Assembly: GCA_020723855.1 (NCBI GenBank)
Contig: DYIB01000013.1
Coordinates: 1-48,344, forward strand
Direction of reading: 5' to 3'
Length of the DNA stretch: 48,344 bases
Source: Uliginosibacterium gangwonense
Lineage (GTDB): Bacteria > Pseudomonadota > Gammaproteobacteria > Burkholderiales > Rhodocyclaceae
Below are positions 12,165 to 19,789 of the stretch, piece after piece (positions within the stretch are counted from its first letter, which is position 1; each line of letters begins with the position of its first letter). The notes beneath the pieces are model-generated. The model searched no databases and had not been told where the DNA came from. It saw nothing but the letters and a program-made list of their open reading frames with translations. A program made the position numbers and the translations under genes.

Positions 12165-13196
12165 TTATGGCGCGCTGGCTGCGTCGGCGGCGAAAGTGAA
12201 AGCGTCGGCAAAGAATTCATCGGCCGGGAGCTTGCAGACTTGAGTGAAGTCCTGCCGGGCCGCGTCGATCATCGCCGGTGACCCGCAGGCATAGACCTGG
12301 TACGCCGACAGGTCGGGATAATCTTCCATCACCGCACGATGCACAAGGCCCGTTCGTCCTAGCCAGGCGTCCTCCGGTCGGGGCTCGGACAGCACCGGGA
12401 TGTAGCGGAAATTGGCGTGCGCCGCCGCCCAGGACAGGGGCAGTTGCGGCAGATACAAGTCTGCTTTCGTGCGCGCACCCCAATAGAGCACCATGGGACG
12501 CGCGCAATGCTCGTAGAAGGCGTGCTCGATCAGGCTCTTGATGGGCGCGAAGCCGGTGCCGCCGGCCACCAGCACGATGGGCTTGGCGCTGTTCCCGCGC
12601 AGGAAGAAGCTGCCGTGGGGGCCTTCGAAGCGCAGGATGTCGCGCGGCTTCATCTGGCCGAATACGTGCCCGGTGAAGCGCCCGTCGGGCACCAGGCGCA
12701 CGTGGAGCTGCAGCAGCTCGTCGTCGTGGGGCGCGTTGGCGATGGAGAAGCTGCGCCGGGCACCCCCCTTGAGCAGAATGTCGATGTACTGGCCGGCGAG
12801 GAATTGCAGGCGCTCGTTGGTCGGCAGGCGCAGGTAGAGGATCATCACGTCCGGCGCCGCCCGTTCCATCTTCTCCACCCGGCAGGGCAGGGTCTTGACG
12901 GGAATGTCCTTGACCGCGCCCACTTCGCGGCATTCGATGATGACGTCGCTCACCGGGCGCGCGCAGCAGAACAGCGCATAGCCCTGCCGTTTCTCCTCGG
13001 CGCTCAGGGCGCTTTCCTGATGCCGGCCGTAATCCACGCTGCCCGCCAGCACTCTGCCCTTGCAGGCACCGCAGGCGCCGTTGCGGCAGCCGTAGGGCAG
13101 GTTGAAGCCTGCTTCCAGGGCAGCGTTGAGAATGGTGTTGCCTTCGTCGCAGGCATAGCTGTGGCGGCTGGGTTCGATAGTGACTTTGAAACTCAT
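12165..13196 (-). CDS. NAD(P)H-flavin/2Fe-2S reductase (CDP-6-deoxy-delta-3,4-glucoseen reductase-like)
   Basis: A 343-residue electron-transfer protein. The N-terminal plant-type 2Fe-2S ferredoxin domain has ligands Cys37, Cys42, Cys45 and Cys77 or Cys78 (PYGCRNGACGACKG, then ALFCCARP). An FAD domain follows with RRSFSIANAP, then an NAD(P) domain with VLVAGGTGFAPIKSLIE and VYACGSPAMI. Betaproteobacterial genomes often label this family after the sugar-deoxygenating AscD/E3 enzyme, but no deoxysugar genes are adjacent, so it is more likely a general reductase for an unidentified partner. The ATG at 13196 is preceded by GAGG. It shares a short divergent region with the SDR gene. Confidence 0.88.
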   Translation of the reverse strand: MSFKVTIEPSRHSYACDEGNTILNAALEAGFNLPYGCRNGACGACKGRVLAGSVDYGRHQESALSAEEKRQGYALFCCARPVSDVIIECREVGAVKDIPVKTLPCRVEKMERAAPDVMILYLRLPTNERLQFLAGQYIDILLKGGARRSFSIANAPHDDELLQLHVRLVPDGRFTGHVFGQMKPRDILRFEGPHGSFFLRGNSAKPIVLVAGGTGFAPIKSLIEHAFYEHCARPMVLYWGARTKADLYLPQLPLSWAAAHANFRYIPVLSEPRPEDAWLGRTGLVHRAVMEDYPDLSAYQVYACGSPAMIDAARQDFTQVCKLPADEFFADAFTFAADAASAP

Positions 13197-13259
13197 GATG
13201 CCTCGGGGACGGGAAGCCTTTTCCAGTAAAATTCAGAACCCTTTTCGAGACGGGCTCCA

Positions 13260-14135
13260 GTGCAAAGATTGCTCATCATCGGTTGCGGTGACGTGGTCAG
13301 CCGCGCCCTGCCGTGGCTGACCCGGCGCTACCGAGTGTACGCCACGGCGCGCACGGCGGCGCACGGGGCGGAACTGCGCGCCCGCGGCGTGACGCCGATC
13401 CTAGCCGATCTCGACCGCCCGCGCACTCTGGCACGCCTGGCCGGTATCGGCAATCTGGTGCTGCATTCGGCCCCGCCCCAGGACAGCGGTACGCGCGATC
13501 TGCGCACGCGCCGGTTGGTGGCTGCGCTCGCGCGCGGGCAGGTGCCGCCGCAGCGGCTGGTCTATATCAGCACCAGCGGTGTCTATGGCGACTGCGGCGG
13601 CGCCTGGGTGGGGGAGACGCGGCCCGTGCGTCCCCAGACCGCCCGCGGCCGCCGGCGCGCCGACGCGGAGGCGGTGCTGCGCCGCTTCGGCGTGCGCAGC
13701 GGCACCGCCGTGGCCATCCTGCGCGCGCCGGGCATCTACGCCGCCGACCGGCTGCCGCTGGCGCGCCTGCAGCGCCATGACCCGGTGCTGGCGGCGCAGG
13801 AAGACGTGTTCACCAATCACATCCACGCCGAGGATCTCGCCCATATCGCCGCCCTGGCCTTGTCCCGCGGCCGTCCGGGCCGGACCTACAACGCCGCCGA
13901 CGACAGCCGGATGAAAATGGGAGATTATTTCGACCTCGTCGCCGACGCTTTCAACCTGCCGCGGCCGCCACGCGTGTCGCGCGCGGAGGCGGGCACGCGG
14001 CTGGGCGCCGCCGCGCTGTCGTTCATGGGCGAATCGCGGCGCCTGGCGAATGGGCGCATCAAGCGGGAATTGGGCATACGCCTCAAGTATCCGACGGTAG
14101 CGAGCGGCGTCGCCGCCGCGGCGCACAAGGAATAG
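13260..14135 (+). CDS. NAD(P)-dependent SDR-type protein (YeeZ-like)
   Basis: A 291-residue extended/atypical SDR with an N-terminal Rossmann motif, LLIIGCGDVVSR, and the segment LVYISTSGVYGDCGG holding the Ser/Tyr region. The second half contains HIHAEDLAHIAALAL and RTYNAADD, typical of sugar-epimerase-like SDRs. The substrate is unknown. The start is GTG at 13260, and no in-frame ATG gives a complete Rossmann fold. It is followed nine bases later by hemJ and then an RNA methyltransferase, so it probably heads a three-gene operon diverging from the flavoprotein. Confidence 0.85.
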   Translation: MQRLLIIGCGDVVSRALPWLTRRYRVYATARTAAHGAELRARGVTPILADLDRPRTLARLAGIGNLVLHSAPPQDSGTRDLRTRRLVAALARGQVPPQRLVYISTSGVYGDCGGAWVGETRPVRPQTARGRRRADAEAVLRRFGVRSGTAVAILRAPGIYAADRLPLARLQRHDPVLAAQEDVFTNHIHAEDLAHIAALALSRGRPGRTYNAADDSRMKMGDYFDLVADAFNLPRPPRVSRAEAGTRLGAAALSFMGESRRLANGRIKRELGIRLKYPTVASGVAAAAHKE

Positions 14136-14144
14136 CCAAACGTC

Positions 14145-14555
14145 ATGCTCTGGGTCAAGGCCTTGCACATCGTGTTCGTCGTCGCCTGGTTCGCCGGGCT
14201 GTTCTACCTGCCGCGCTTGTTCGTCAATCACGCCATGGTCGAGGATGCGGCCACGGCGCAGCGGCTGCTGCTCATGGAGCGCAAGCTGTTCCGCTTCATG
14301 ACGCCCCTGGCGGTGCTGGCGCTGGCCTTCGGCCTGTGGCTGTGGCTCGGCTACGGCATCGCCGGCGGTTGGCTGCATGCCAAGCTGGCGCTGGTGCTGG
14401 TGCTGGTCGCCTATCACCTCTACTGCGGCAGGCTGCTCAAGGACTTCGCCGCGGGCCGCAACAGGCGCAGCCATGTCTGGTACCGCTGGTTCAACGAGCT
14501 GCCGGTGCTGATCCTGTTCGCCGTGGTGATCCTGGTGGTGGTGAAGCCCTTCTGA
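14145..14555 (+). CDS. hemJ: Protoporphyrinogen IX oxidase, HemJ type (CopD-like membrane protein)
   Basis: A 136-residue inner-membrane protein with four hydrophobic segments. HemJ hallmarks are KALHIVFVVAWFAGLFYLPR with His8, LFVNHAMVED, and WLHAKLALVLVLVAYH. HemJ oxidises protoporphyrinogen IX to protoporphyrin IX in haem synthesis in bacteria without HemG or HemY. The haem role here rests on family resemblance; older labels call this family CopD-like. Its stop overlaps the next ATG by one base (TGATG at 14553-14557). Confidence 0.88.
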   Translation: MLWVKALHIVFVVAWFAGLFYLPRLFVNHAMVEDAATAQRLLLMERKLFRFMTPLAVLALAFGLWLWLGYGIAGGWLHAKLALVLVLVAYHLYCGRLLKDFAAGRNRRSHVWYRWFNELPVLILFAVVILVVVKPF

Positions 14556-15694
14556 TGGAGCGCTTTTTCGCCACCTGTCCGCGCGGCCTGGAGTCGCTGC
14601 TGGCGGAAGAACTGTTTGCGGCGGGCGCGGCGGAGGTGGCCGAGGTGCCGGGCGGCGCCTCCTTCGGCGGCGACTGGCGCGTGTGCTATGCCGCCAACCT
14701 GCACAGCCGCATCGCCACGCGCATCCTGTGGCGCGTCGGCCACGGCGCCTATCGCCGGGAAGACGACATCTATCGCCTGGCCCACGGCCTGCCCTGGCGC
14801 CAGTGGTTCTCCGAGCGCCAGACCCTGCGGGTGTTCGTCACGGCCATCCGCAGCCCCCTGAAGAGCCTGGACTTCATCACCCTGCGCATCAAGGACGCGG
14901 TATGCGACCGCTTCCGCGCCGACTGCGGCAGCCGGCCCAACGTCGATACCGCGGCACCGGACGTGCGCATCCACGCCTTCCTGACCGAGCGCGAAGCCAC
15001 GCTGTATGTGGACACCTCGGGCGAGGCGCTGTACAAGCGCGGCTTCAAGACCGCCTCGGTCGAGGCGCCCCTCAAGGAAAATCTCGCCGCCGGAATACTC
15101 AAGCTCACGGGCTGGCGTCCGGGCGAGACCCTGCTCGACCCCATGTGCGGCAGCGGCACCTTCCTGCTGGAGGCGGCCCAGATCGCCCTGGGCATCGCGC
15201 CCGGCCTGGGCCGCCCGTTCGGCTTCGAGCGGCTGAAGCTGTTCCGGCCCGAGCTGTGGCAGCCCCTTCTGTCCGCCGCCCGCGAGCAAGCGCAGCCGGC
15301 CACGCCGCTGCCTCTCTACGGCGCCGACCAGGACCCGGCGCAGATCGCCCACGCGCGCGAAAAATTGCGCGCCGCCGGCCTGGAGCAGGCGGTGCCACTG
15401 CAGGCGGGCGATATCCTGGAGCTTGTGCCGCCGGCGCCGCCGGGGGTGCTGGTGGCCAATCCGCCCTACGGCGTGCGCCTTGCCGACCAGCAGGCCCTGG
15501 CCGAGTTCTATCCGCGCCTGGGCGACGTGCTCAAGCAACGCTATGCCGGCTGGCGCTGCTACTTCTTCACCGCCGATCTGCGCCTGGCCAAGCTGATCGG
15601 CCTGAAGGCCGGCCGCCGTGTGCCTCTCTACAACGGCGCCCTGGAGTGCCGGCTGTTCGAGTACCGGATGGTGGCAGGGAGACTGGGGCGCTAG
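14555..15694 (+). CDS. THUMP-domain RNA guanine-N2 methyltransferase (RlmL N-terminal type)
   Basis: A 379-residue SAM-dependent RNA methyltransferase. The N-terminal ferredoxin-like/THUMP region (about 1-155) contains FFATCPRGLESLLAEEL, and the Rossmann-fold catalytic part carries LLDPMCGSGTFLLEAA and the NPPYG tetrad for exocyclic amine methylation. It corresponds to the first half of E. coli RlmL (m2G2445 of 23S rRNA), here monofunctional. The start is the ATG at 14555, overlapping the hemJ stop; the frame is open upstream because it shadows hemJ. Its TAG shares a CTAG with the convergent pilU stop. Confidence 0.88.
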   Translation: MERFFATCPRGLESLLAEELFAAGAAEVAEVPGGASFGGDWRVCYAANLHSRIATRILWRVGHGAYRREDDIYRLAHGLPWRQWFSERQTLRVFVTAIRSPLKSLDFITLRIKDAVCDRFRADCGSRPNVDTAAPDVRIHAFLTEREATLYVDTSGEALYKRGFKTASVEAPLKENLAAGILKLTGWRPGETLLDPMCGSGTFLLEAAQIALGIAPGLGRPFGFERLKLFRPELWQPLLSAAREQAQPATPLPLYGADQDPAQIAHAREKLRAAGLEQAVPLQAGDILELVPPAPPGVLVANPPYGVRLADQQALAEFYPRLGDVLKQRYAGWRCYFFTADLRLAKLIGLKAGRRVPLYNGALECRLFEYRMVAGRLGR

Positions 15695-16827
15695 ACGATA
15701 TCCAGGTGCTGGATGCCGGCGGTGAGGTCCCGGTCCTTGGCCTCCTTGCCGTGCAGCTTGATCTGCAGGCGCAGGTCGTTGACCGAGTCGGCGTTGCGCA
15801 GGGCGTCCTCGTAGGAGATCTTGCCGGCCTCGTAGAGATCGAACAGGGCCTGGTCGAAGGTCTGCATGCCCAGCTCGCGCGATTTCTTCATGATCTCCTT
15901 GATCTCGTGCACCTCGCCCTTGAAGATGAGGTCGGAGATGAGGGGCGAATTGAGCATGATCTCGATGGCCGCCACCCGCCCCTTGCCGTCGCGCATGGGG
16001 ATCAGGCGCTGGGACACCAGGGCGCGCAGGTTGAGGGACAAGTCCATCAGGAGCTGCTGGCGCCGGTCTTCCGGGAAGAAGTTGATGATGCGGTCCAGCG
16101 CCTGGTTGGCGCTGTTGGCGTGCAGCGTGGCCATGCACAAGTGGCCGGTTTCGGCGAAGGCGATGGCATGGTCCATGGTCTCGCGGTCGCGGATCTCGCC
16201 CATCAGGATCACGTCCGGCGCCTGGCGCAGGGTGTTCTTCAGTGCCGTCTCCCAGGAGTCCGTATCCACGCCCACCTCGCGCTGGGTGACGATGCACTTC
16301 TTGTGCTCGTGCACGAATTCGATCGGATCTTCGATCGTGATGATGTGGCCGTAGGAGTTCTCGTTGCGGTAGTCCACCATCGCCGCCAGGGAGGTGGATT
16401 TGCCGGTGCCGGTGCCGCCCACGAAGATCACCAGGCCGCGCTTGGTCATGGCGATGTCCTTGAGCACCGGCGGCAGTTGCAGGCTCTCGAAGGTGGGGAT
16501 GGTGGTGTTGATGGTGCGCAGCACCACGCCGATGCGCCCCTGCTGCACGAAGGCATTGACGCGGAAGCGGCCGATGCCCGCGGGCGAGATGGCGAAGTTG
16601 CATTCCTTGTTGGCCTCGAACTCCGCCGCCTGCTTGTCGTTCATGATGGCGCGCGCCAGCTCGGCCGTGTGCTGGGGCGTGAGGATCTGGTTCGACTGGG
16701 GCGTGATGCGGCCATCGATCTTGATGGCCGGCGGAAAGCCGGCCGTGATGAACAAGTCCGACCCCTTCTTCTGCACCATGAGGCGCAGCAGGTCGTACAT
16801 GAATTTGAGTGCCTGGTCTCGTTCCAT
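15691..16827 (-). CDS. pilU: Type IV pilus twitching motility protein PilU (retraction ATPase)
   Basis: A 378-residue hexameric AAA+ secretion-type ATPase that assists PilT in pilus retraction at the inner membrane. Walker A is GGTGTGKS, the Asp box is TIEDPIEFVHEHKKC, Walker B is DVILMGEIRD and the His box is ATLHANSANQ. PilU rather than PilT is indicated by the start MERDQALKFMYDLLRLMVQK, the long C-terminal tail ending RDLTAGIQHLDIV, and the absence of the PilT AIRNLI motif. The start is the ATG at 16827 with GGAG upstream. It lies downstream of pilT, but a repeat island intervenes. Confidence 0.96.
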   Translation of the reverse strand: MERDQALKFMYDLLRLMVQKKGSDLFITAGFPPAIKIDGRITPQSNQILTPQHTAELARAIMNDKQAAEFEANKECNFAISPAGIGRFRVNAFVQQGRIGVVLRTINTTIPTFESLQLPPVLKDIAMTKRGLVIFVGGTGTGKSTSLAAMVDYRNENSYGHIITIEDPIEFVHEHKKCIVTQREVGVDTDSWETALKNTLRQAPDVILMGEIRDRETMDHAIAFAETGHLCMATLHANSANQALDRIINFFPEDRRQQLLMDLSLNLRALVSQRLIPMRDGKGRVAAIEIMLNSPLISDLIFKGEVHEIKEIMKKSRELGMQTFDQALFDLYEAGKISYEDALRNADSVNDLRLQIKLHGKEAKDRDLTAGIQHLDIV

Positions 16828-16882
16828 GGTTGGTCTCCATGCGCCGCCTATTGAGAATTACATAATATCGTGACGCCGTTTG

Positions 16883-16977
16883 AAATCCCTCCTGTCCTCC
16901 CTTTGCAAAGGGAGGAACCCGCTAAAGGCCGTTTGCAGCAGGTTCCCCTCTTTGGCAAAGAGGGGACAGGGGAGATT
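16883..16977. repeat. Composite inverted repeat with two nested hairpins
   Basis: The arm at 16883-16919 and the arm at 16941-16977 are imperfect reverse complements (shared pattern AAATC, CCTGTCC, CTTTGC-AAAG, GGAACC) around a 21-base centre. Each arm also contains its own hairpin, at 16895-16916 and at 16945-16965, so four stems can form. The layout resembles mobile, non-coding repeat units of proteobacterial intergenic regions. No target-site duplication is obvious. Confidence 0.75.
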
Positions 16978-17025
16978 TTCGATCTGGCTCGCTTTCGTCA
17001 CATGGTTACGTAAGGATCAATAATA

Positions 17026-17046
17026 TCGGGCTGAAGCCCGACCTAC
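17026..17046. repeat. REP-like palindrome, copy 1
   Basis: Hairpin TCGGGCT / AGCCCGA with a 2-base loop, followed by CCTAC. The 21-base pattern TCGGGCT-NN-AGCCCGACCTAC recurs exactly, apart from the loop, at 45242-45262. This type of GTCGGGC palindrome is widespread in proteobacterial intergenic DNA. Confidence 0.8.
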
Positions 17047-17143
17047 GTTAGCCTACGCCGCAACTGTGCAAGCGAAATTGTGGCTGCGGCCGCCGCTGCG
17101 CGGCTTAACGTTCGCTGCGCTCACGTTAGCCTACGCCGCAACT
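17045..17143. repeat. 21-bp direct repeat pair
   Basis: The 21-mer beginning ACGTTAGCCTACGCCG occurs at 17045-17065 and again at 17123-17143, 78 bases apart. The first copy abuts the REP-like hairpin and the second leads into the perfect palindrome at the pilT stop, so the segment between them may be one duplicated repeat unit. Confidence 0.75.
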
Positions 17144-17179
17144 TCGCTGGCTGAGCACATTGCTCAGCCAGCGAAGTTG
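17139..17179. repeat. 19-bp perfect palindrome spanning the pilT stop codon
   Basis: The arm at 17139-17157 is the exact reverse complement of 17161-17179, with a 3-base loop CAT. The right arm contains the last codons of pilT (Asn-Phe-Ala-Gly-stop), so the left arm is an inverted copy of the gene's 3' end. There is no T-run on the minus strand after it, so it is not a classical intrinsic terminator, though it may act as a 3' stabilising stem. Confidence 0.85.
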
Positions 17180-18207
17180 TCTTTATTCTGCGCCTTGGTG
17201 CGCGCCTCGGCGGGCGACACCACGTTGCGCCGCACCAGGTCGGCCAGGCACTGGTCCAGGGTCTGCATGCCGACGCTCTGGCCGGTCTGGATGGCCGAGT
17301 ACATCTGGGCGATCTTGTTCTCGCGGATCAGGTTGCGGATGGCCGGCGTGCCGATCATGATCTCGTGGGCCGCCACGCGGCCGTCGCCGGCCTTGGTCTT
17401 GAGCAGCGTCTGGGAGATCACCGCGCGCAGGGATTCCGACAGCATGGAGCGCACCATGTCCTTCTCGGCCGCCGGGAACACGTCCACGATACGGTCTACC
17501 GTCTTGGCGGCGGAACTGGTGTGCAGGGTGCCGAACACCAGGTGGCCGGTCTCCGCCGCCGTGAGCGCCAGGCGGATGGTTTCCAGGTCGCGCATCTCGC
17601 CCACCAGGATCACGTCCGGGTCTTCGCGCAGGGCCGCGCGCAGGGCGTTGTTGAAGGACAGGGTGTGGGGCCCGACTTCGCGCTGGTTGATCAGGCATTT
17701 CTTGCTCTCGTGCACGAATTCGATCGGGTCCTCGACGGTGAGGATGTGGCCGTATTCGTTTTCGTTGATGTAGTTGATCATCGCCGCCAGCGTCGTGCTC
17801 TTGCCCGAGCCCGTCGGGCCGGTGACCAGCACGATGCCACGCGGCTGGCTGGCGATCTCCTGGAAAATTTTCGGGGCGTTGAGTTCCTCCAGGCTCAGCA
17901 CCTTGGAGGGAATGGTGCGGAACACTGCGCCGGCGCCGCGATGCTGCACGAAGGCATTGACGCGGAAGCGTGCAAGATTCGGCACCGCGAAGGAGAAGTC
18001 GCATTCCAGGTTCTCCTCGTAGTGCTTGCGCTGGCCGTCGTTCATGATGTCGTACACCATGCTGTGTACGTCCTTGTGTTCCATGGGCGGCAGGTTGATG
18101 CGCCGCACGTCGCCGTGCACCCGGATCATGGGCGGCAGACCGGCGGACAGATGCAGGTCCGAGGCCTTGTTCTTGACGGCGAAGGCGAGCAGTTCGGTGA
18201 TGTCCAT
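17164..18207 (-). CDS. pilT: Type IV pilus retraction ATPase PilT
   Basis: A 347-residue hexameric ATPase that powers pilus depolymerisation. Walker A is GPTGSGKS, the Asp box is TVEDPIEFVHESKKC, Walker B is DVILVGEMRD and the His box is GTLHTSSAAK. The PilT-specific AIRNLIRENKIAQMYSAIQT motif is near the C-terminus. The start chosen is the ATG at 18207 (MDITELLAFAVKNKASDLHL), matching the family N-terminus; the frame is open further upstream without family similarity, and Shine-Dalgarno is weak. The last codons lie in a perfect palindrome. It diverges from yggS, the same neighbourhood as recalled for Pseudomonas aeruginosa. Confidence 0.97.
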   Translation of the reverse strand: MDITELLAFAVKNKASDLHLSAGLPPMIRVHGDVRRINLPPMEHKDVHSMVYDIMNDGQRKHYEENLECDFSFAVPNLARFRVNAFVQHRGAGAVFRTIPSKVLSLEELNAPKIFQEIASQPRGIVLVTGPTGSGKSTTLAAMINYINENEYGHILTVEDPIEFVHESKKCLINQREVGPHTLSFNNALRAALREDPDVILVGEMRDLETIRLALTAAETGHLVFGTLHTSSAAKTVDRIVDVFPAAEKDMVRSMLSESLRAVISQTLLKTKAGDGRVAAHEIMIGTPAIRNLIRENKIAQMYSAIQTGQSVGMQTLDQCLADLVRRNVVSPAEARTKAQNKDNFAG

Positions 18208-18268
18208 GCTGTAGGAGACCGCTACGGATAAGGAGGAACACGGAGTTGCGCTATACTCGCGAGGCATT

Positions 18269-18958
18269 ATGGCAACAATCTCCGCTGACTTGCAAGCCGT
18301 CGGGCAGCGCATAGCCGCCGCTGCGCGGGCGGCGGGCAGGGATCCCGGCAGCGTGCGCCTGCTCGCGGTCAGCAAGACTTTTTCCGAGGCCGCCGTCCGC
18401 GCAGCGGCGGCGGCGGGCCAGCGGGCCTTTGGCGAGAATTACGTGCAGGAGGCGCTGGCAAAGATGGCCGCCCTGTCCGACCTGGGCCTGGAGTGGCATT
18501 TCATCGGCCCGCTGCAGAGCAACAAGACCAGAGCCGTGGCCGAGCACTTCGACTGGGTGCACAGCGTGGACCGCATGAAGATCGCCGAACGCTTGTCGGC
18601 GGCGCGCGCCGGCCGCCCGCCCTTGCAGGTCTGCCTTCAGGTCAACACCAGCGGCGAGGCGAGCAAGGGCGGAGTGCAGCCGGAGGAGGCCGTCGAGCTG
18701 GCGCGCGCCGTTGCCCGGCTGCCGCATCTGCGCCTGCGCGGCTTCATGACCATACCCGAGCCCACGCGGGATGTTACGCTGTTGCGCAGCCGCTTTCGCC
18801 TGCTGCGGGAACTGCGCGATGCGCTGAACGCCCGCGGCCTGGAACTGGACACCCTGTCGATGGGCATGTCGGACGATCTGGAAGCGGCGATTCTCGAGGG
18901 AGCGACCATCGTGCGGGTGGGCACCGCCATCTTCGGCGCCCGCAAGCGCAGCCAGTAG
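18269..18958 (+). CDS. yggS: PLP homeostasis protein, YggS/PROSC family
   Basis: A 229-residue single TIM-barrel PLP-binding protein that maintains pyridoxal phosphate balance rather than catalysing a known reaction. Lys36 in LLAVSKTF is the PLP lysine. Family segments FGENYVQEALAKM, WHFIGPLQSNK, QVNTSGEASKGG and LSMGMSDDLEAAI are present. The start is the ATG at 18269, five bases after GAGG. It heads yggS-proC-yggT-yggU and diverges from pilT across 61 bases. Confidence 0.96.
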   Translation: MATISADLQAVGQRIAAAARAAGRDPGSVRLLAVSKTFSEAAVRAAAAAGQRAFGENYVQEALAKMAALSDLGLEWHFIGPLQSNKTRAVAEHFDWVHSVDRMKIAERLSAARAGRPPLQVCLQVNTSGEASKGGVQPEEAVELARAVARLPHLRLRGFMTIPEPTRDVTLLRSRFRLLRELRDALNARGLELDTLSMGMSDDLEAAILEGATIVRVGTAIFGARKRSQ

Positions 18959-18972
18959 AGGAACCAAACGAC

Positions 18973-19785
18973 ATGAAGATCACTTTTCTCGGCGGCGGCA
19001 ACATGGCCACCGCCCTCACCGGCGGCCTGCTGAAGAAGGGCTTCGCCAGCACGGACATCAAGGTCATCGAACTGCAGGCGGAAAATCGCCAGCGCCTGGT
19101 ACGCGATTTCGGCGTGGCCTGCTTCGATTCGCCCACAGCGACGGCTCTGACGTGCGACGTACTGGTGCTGGCGGTGAAGCCCCAGCAGATGCGCGCCGCG
19201 CTGGCGCCGGTGGCGCCGCACCTGAAGGACCAGTTGGTGGTGAGCGTCGCCGCCGGCATGCGCATCGCCGACATCTCCCGCTGGGCGGGCGGCTACCGGC
19301 GCATCGTGCGCACCATGCCCAACACGCCGGCCCTGATCGGTGCCGGCATCACCGGCCTGTACGCCGGGCCGGAGGTCGATGCGGCGGGACGCAGCCAGGC
19401 GGAGCGGGTGCTGGCGGCGGTGGGCAAGACGCTGTGGATCGGCGACGAGGCACAGATGGACGCGGTGACGGCCGTCTCGGGCAGCGGTCCGGCCTATGTT
19501 TTCTATTTCATCGAGGCCTTGCAGCGCGCGGCGCGCGAGCTGGGCTTCGGCGAGGCCGACGCGCGCACCCTGGCGCTGGAGACCTTCGTCGGTGCCGCGG
19601 CCCTGGCGGCGGGCGCGAGCGAGGATGCGGCGGTGCTGCGCGGCCGCGTCACTTCCAAGGGCGGCACGACCGAGGCGGCGCTGCGGTCCATGGTGGCGGA
19701 CGGCGTGGGCGAGGCGATCGTGCGCGCAGTGAAGGCGGCCGAGGCGCGCGGCCGCGAGCTGGGCGAGCTGCTGGGAAAGGATTGA
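18973..19785 (+). CDS. proC: Pyrroline-5-carboxylate reductase
   Basis: A 270-residue cytosolic enzyme that reduces delta-1-pyrroline-5-carboxylate to proline with NAD(P)H. It has the N-terminal Rossmann motif FLGGGNMATALTGGL, LAVKPQQM, RTMPNTPALIGAGITG and the C-terminal substrate region SGSGPAYVF, then RVTSKGGTTEAAL. The start is the ATG at 18973, 14 bases after the yggS stop. The frame is open far upstream only as a shadow of yggS. The yggS-proC pairing is conserved in many proteobacteria. Confidence 0.97.
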   Translation: MKITFLGGGNMATALTGGLLKKGFASTDIKVIELQAENRQRLVRDFGVACFDSPTATALTCDVLVLAVKPQQMRAALAPVAPHLKDQLVVSVAAGMRIADISRWAGGYRRIVRTMPNTPALIGAGITGLYAGPEVDAAGRSQAERVLAAVGKTLWIGDEAQMDAVTAVSGSGPAYVFYFIEALQRAARELGFGEADARTLALETFVGAAALAAGASEDAAVLRGRVTSKGGTTEAALRSMVADGVGEAIVRAVKAAEARGRELGELLGKD

Positions 19786-19789
19786 GTCC

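Larger units (their letters stand above)
16828..17163. other. Gene-free repeat island between pilT and pilU
   Basis: 336 bases without a credible gene. It holds a pair of inverted arms each with its own hairpin (16883-16977), a REP-like hairpin (17026-17046), a 21-bp direct repeat (17045-17065 and 17123-17143) and the left arm of a 19-bp perfect palindrome reaching into pilT. The ends of the island are AT-richer than the surroundings. Frames that cross it in other directions are shadows. Confidence 0.85.

Noticed and set aside
12165-13196. Deoxysugar (ascarylose) biosynthesis role for the flavoprotein
   Set aside because: The label comes from a broad family; no E1 dehydrase or other nucleotide-sugar gene is near it, and rfbB is 34 kb away at the other end of the window.
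14683-16854. A 723-codon plus-strand frame running through the RlmL-like gene and antisense to pilU
   Set aside because: It crosses two real convergent genes and has no domain. Codon bias explains the open frame.
16883-16977. Possible CRISPR-like or rho-independent terminator array
   Set aside because: There are only two inverted, non-identical arms, no regular spacers and no cas genes; T-runs are missing in both directions.
17066-17773. A plus-strand frame starting in the repeat island and running antisense to pilT
   Set aside because: Most of it mirrors the pilT coding strand; the part within the island is made of repeats.
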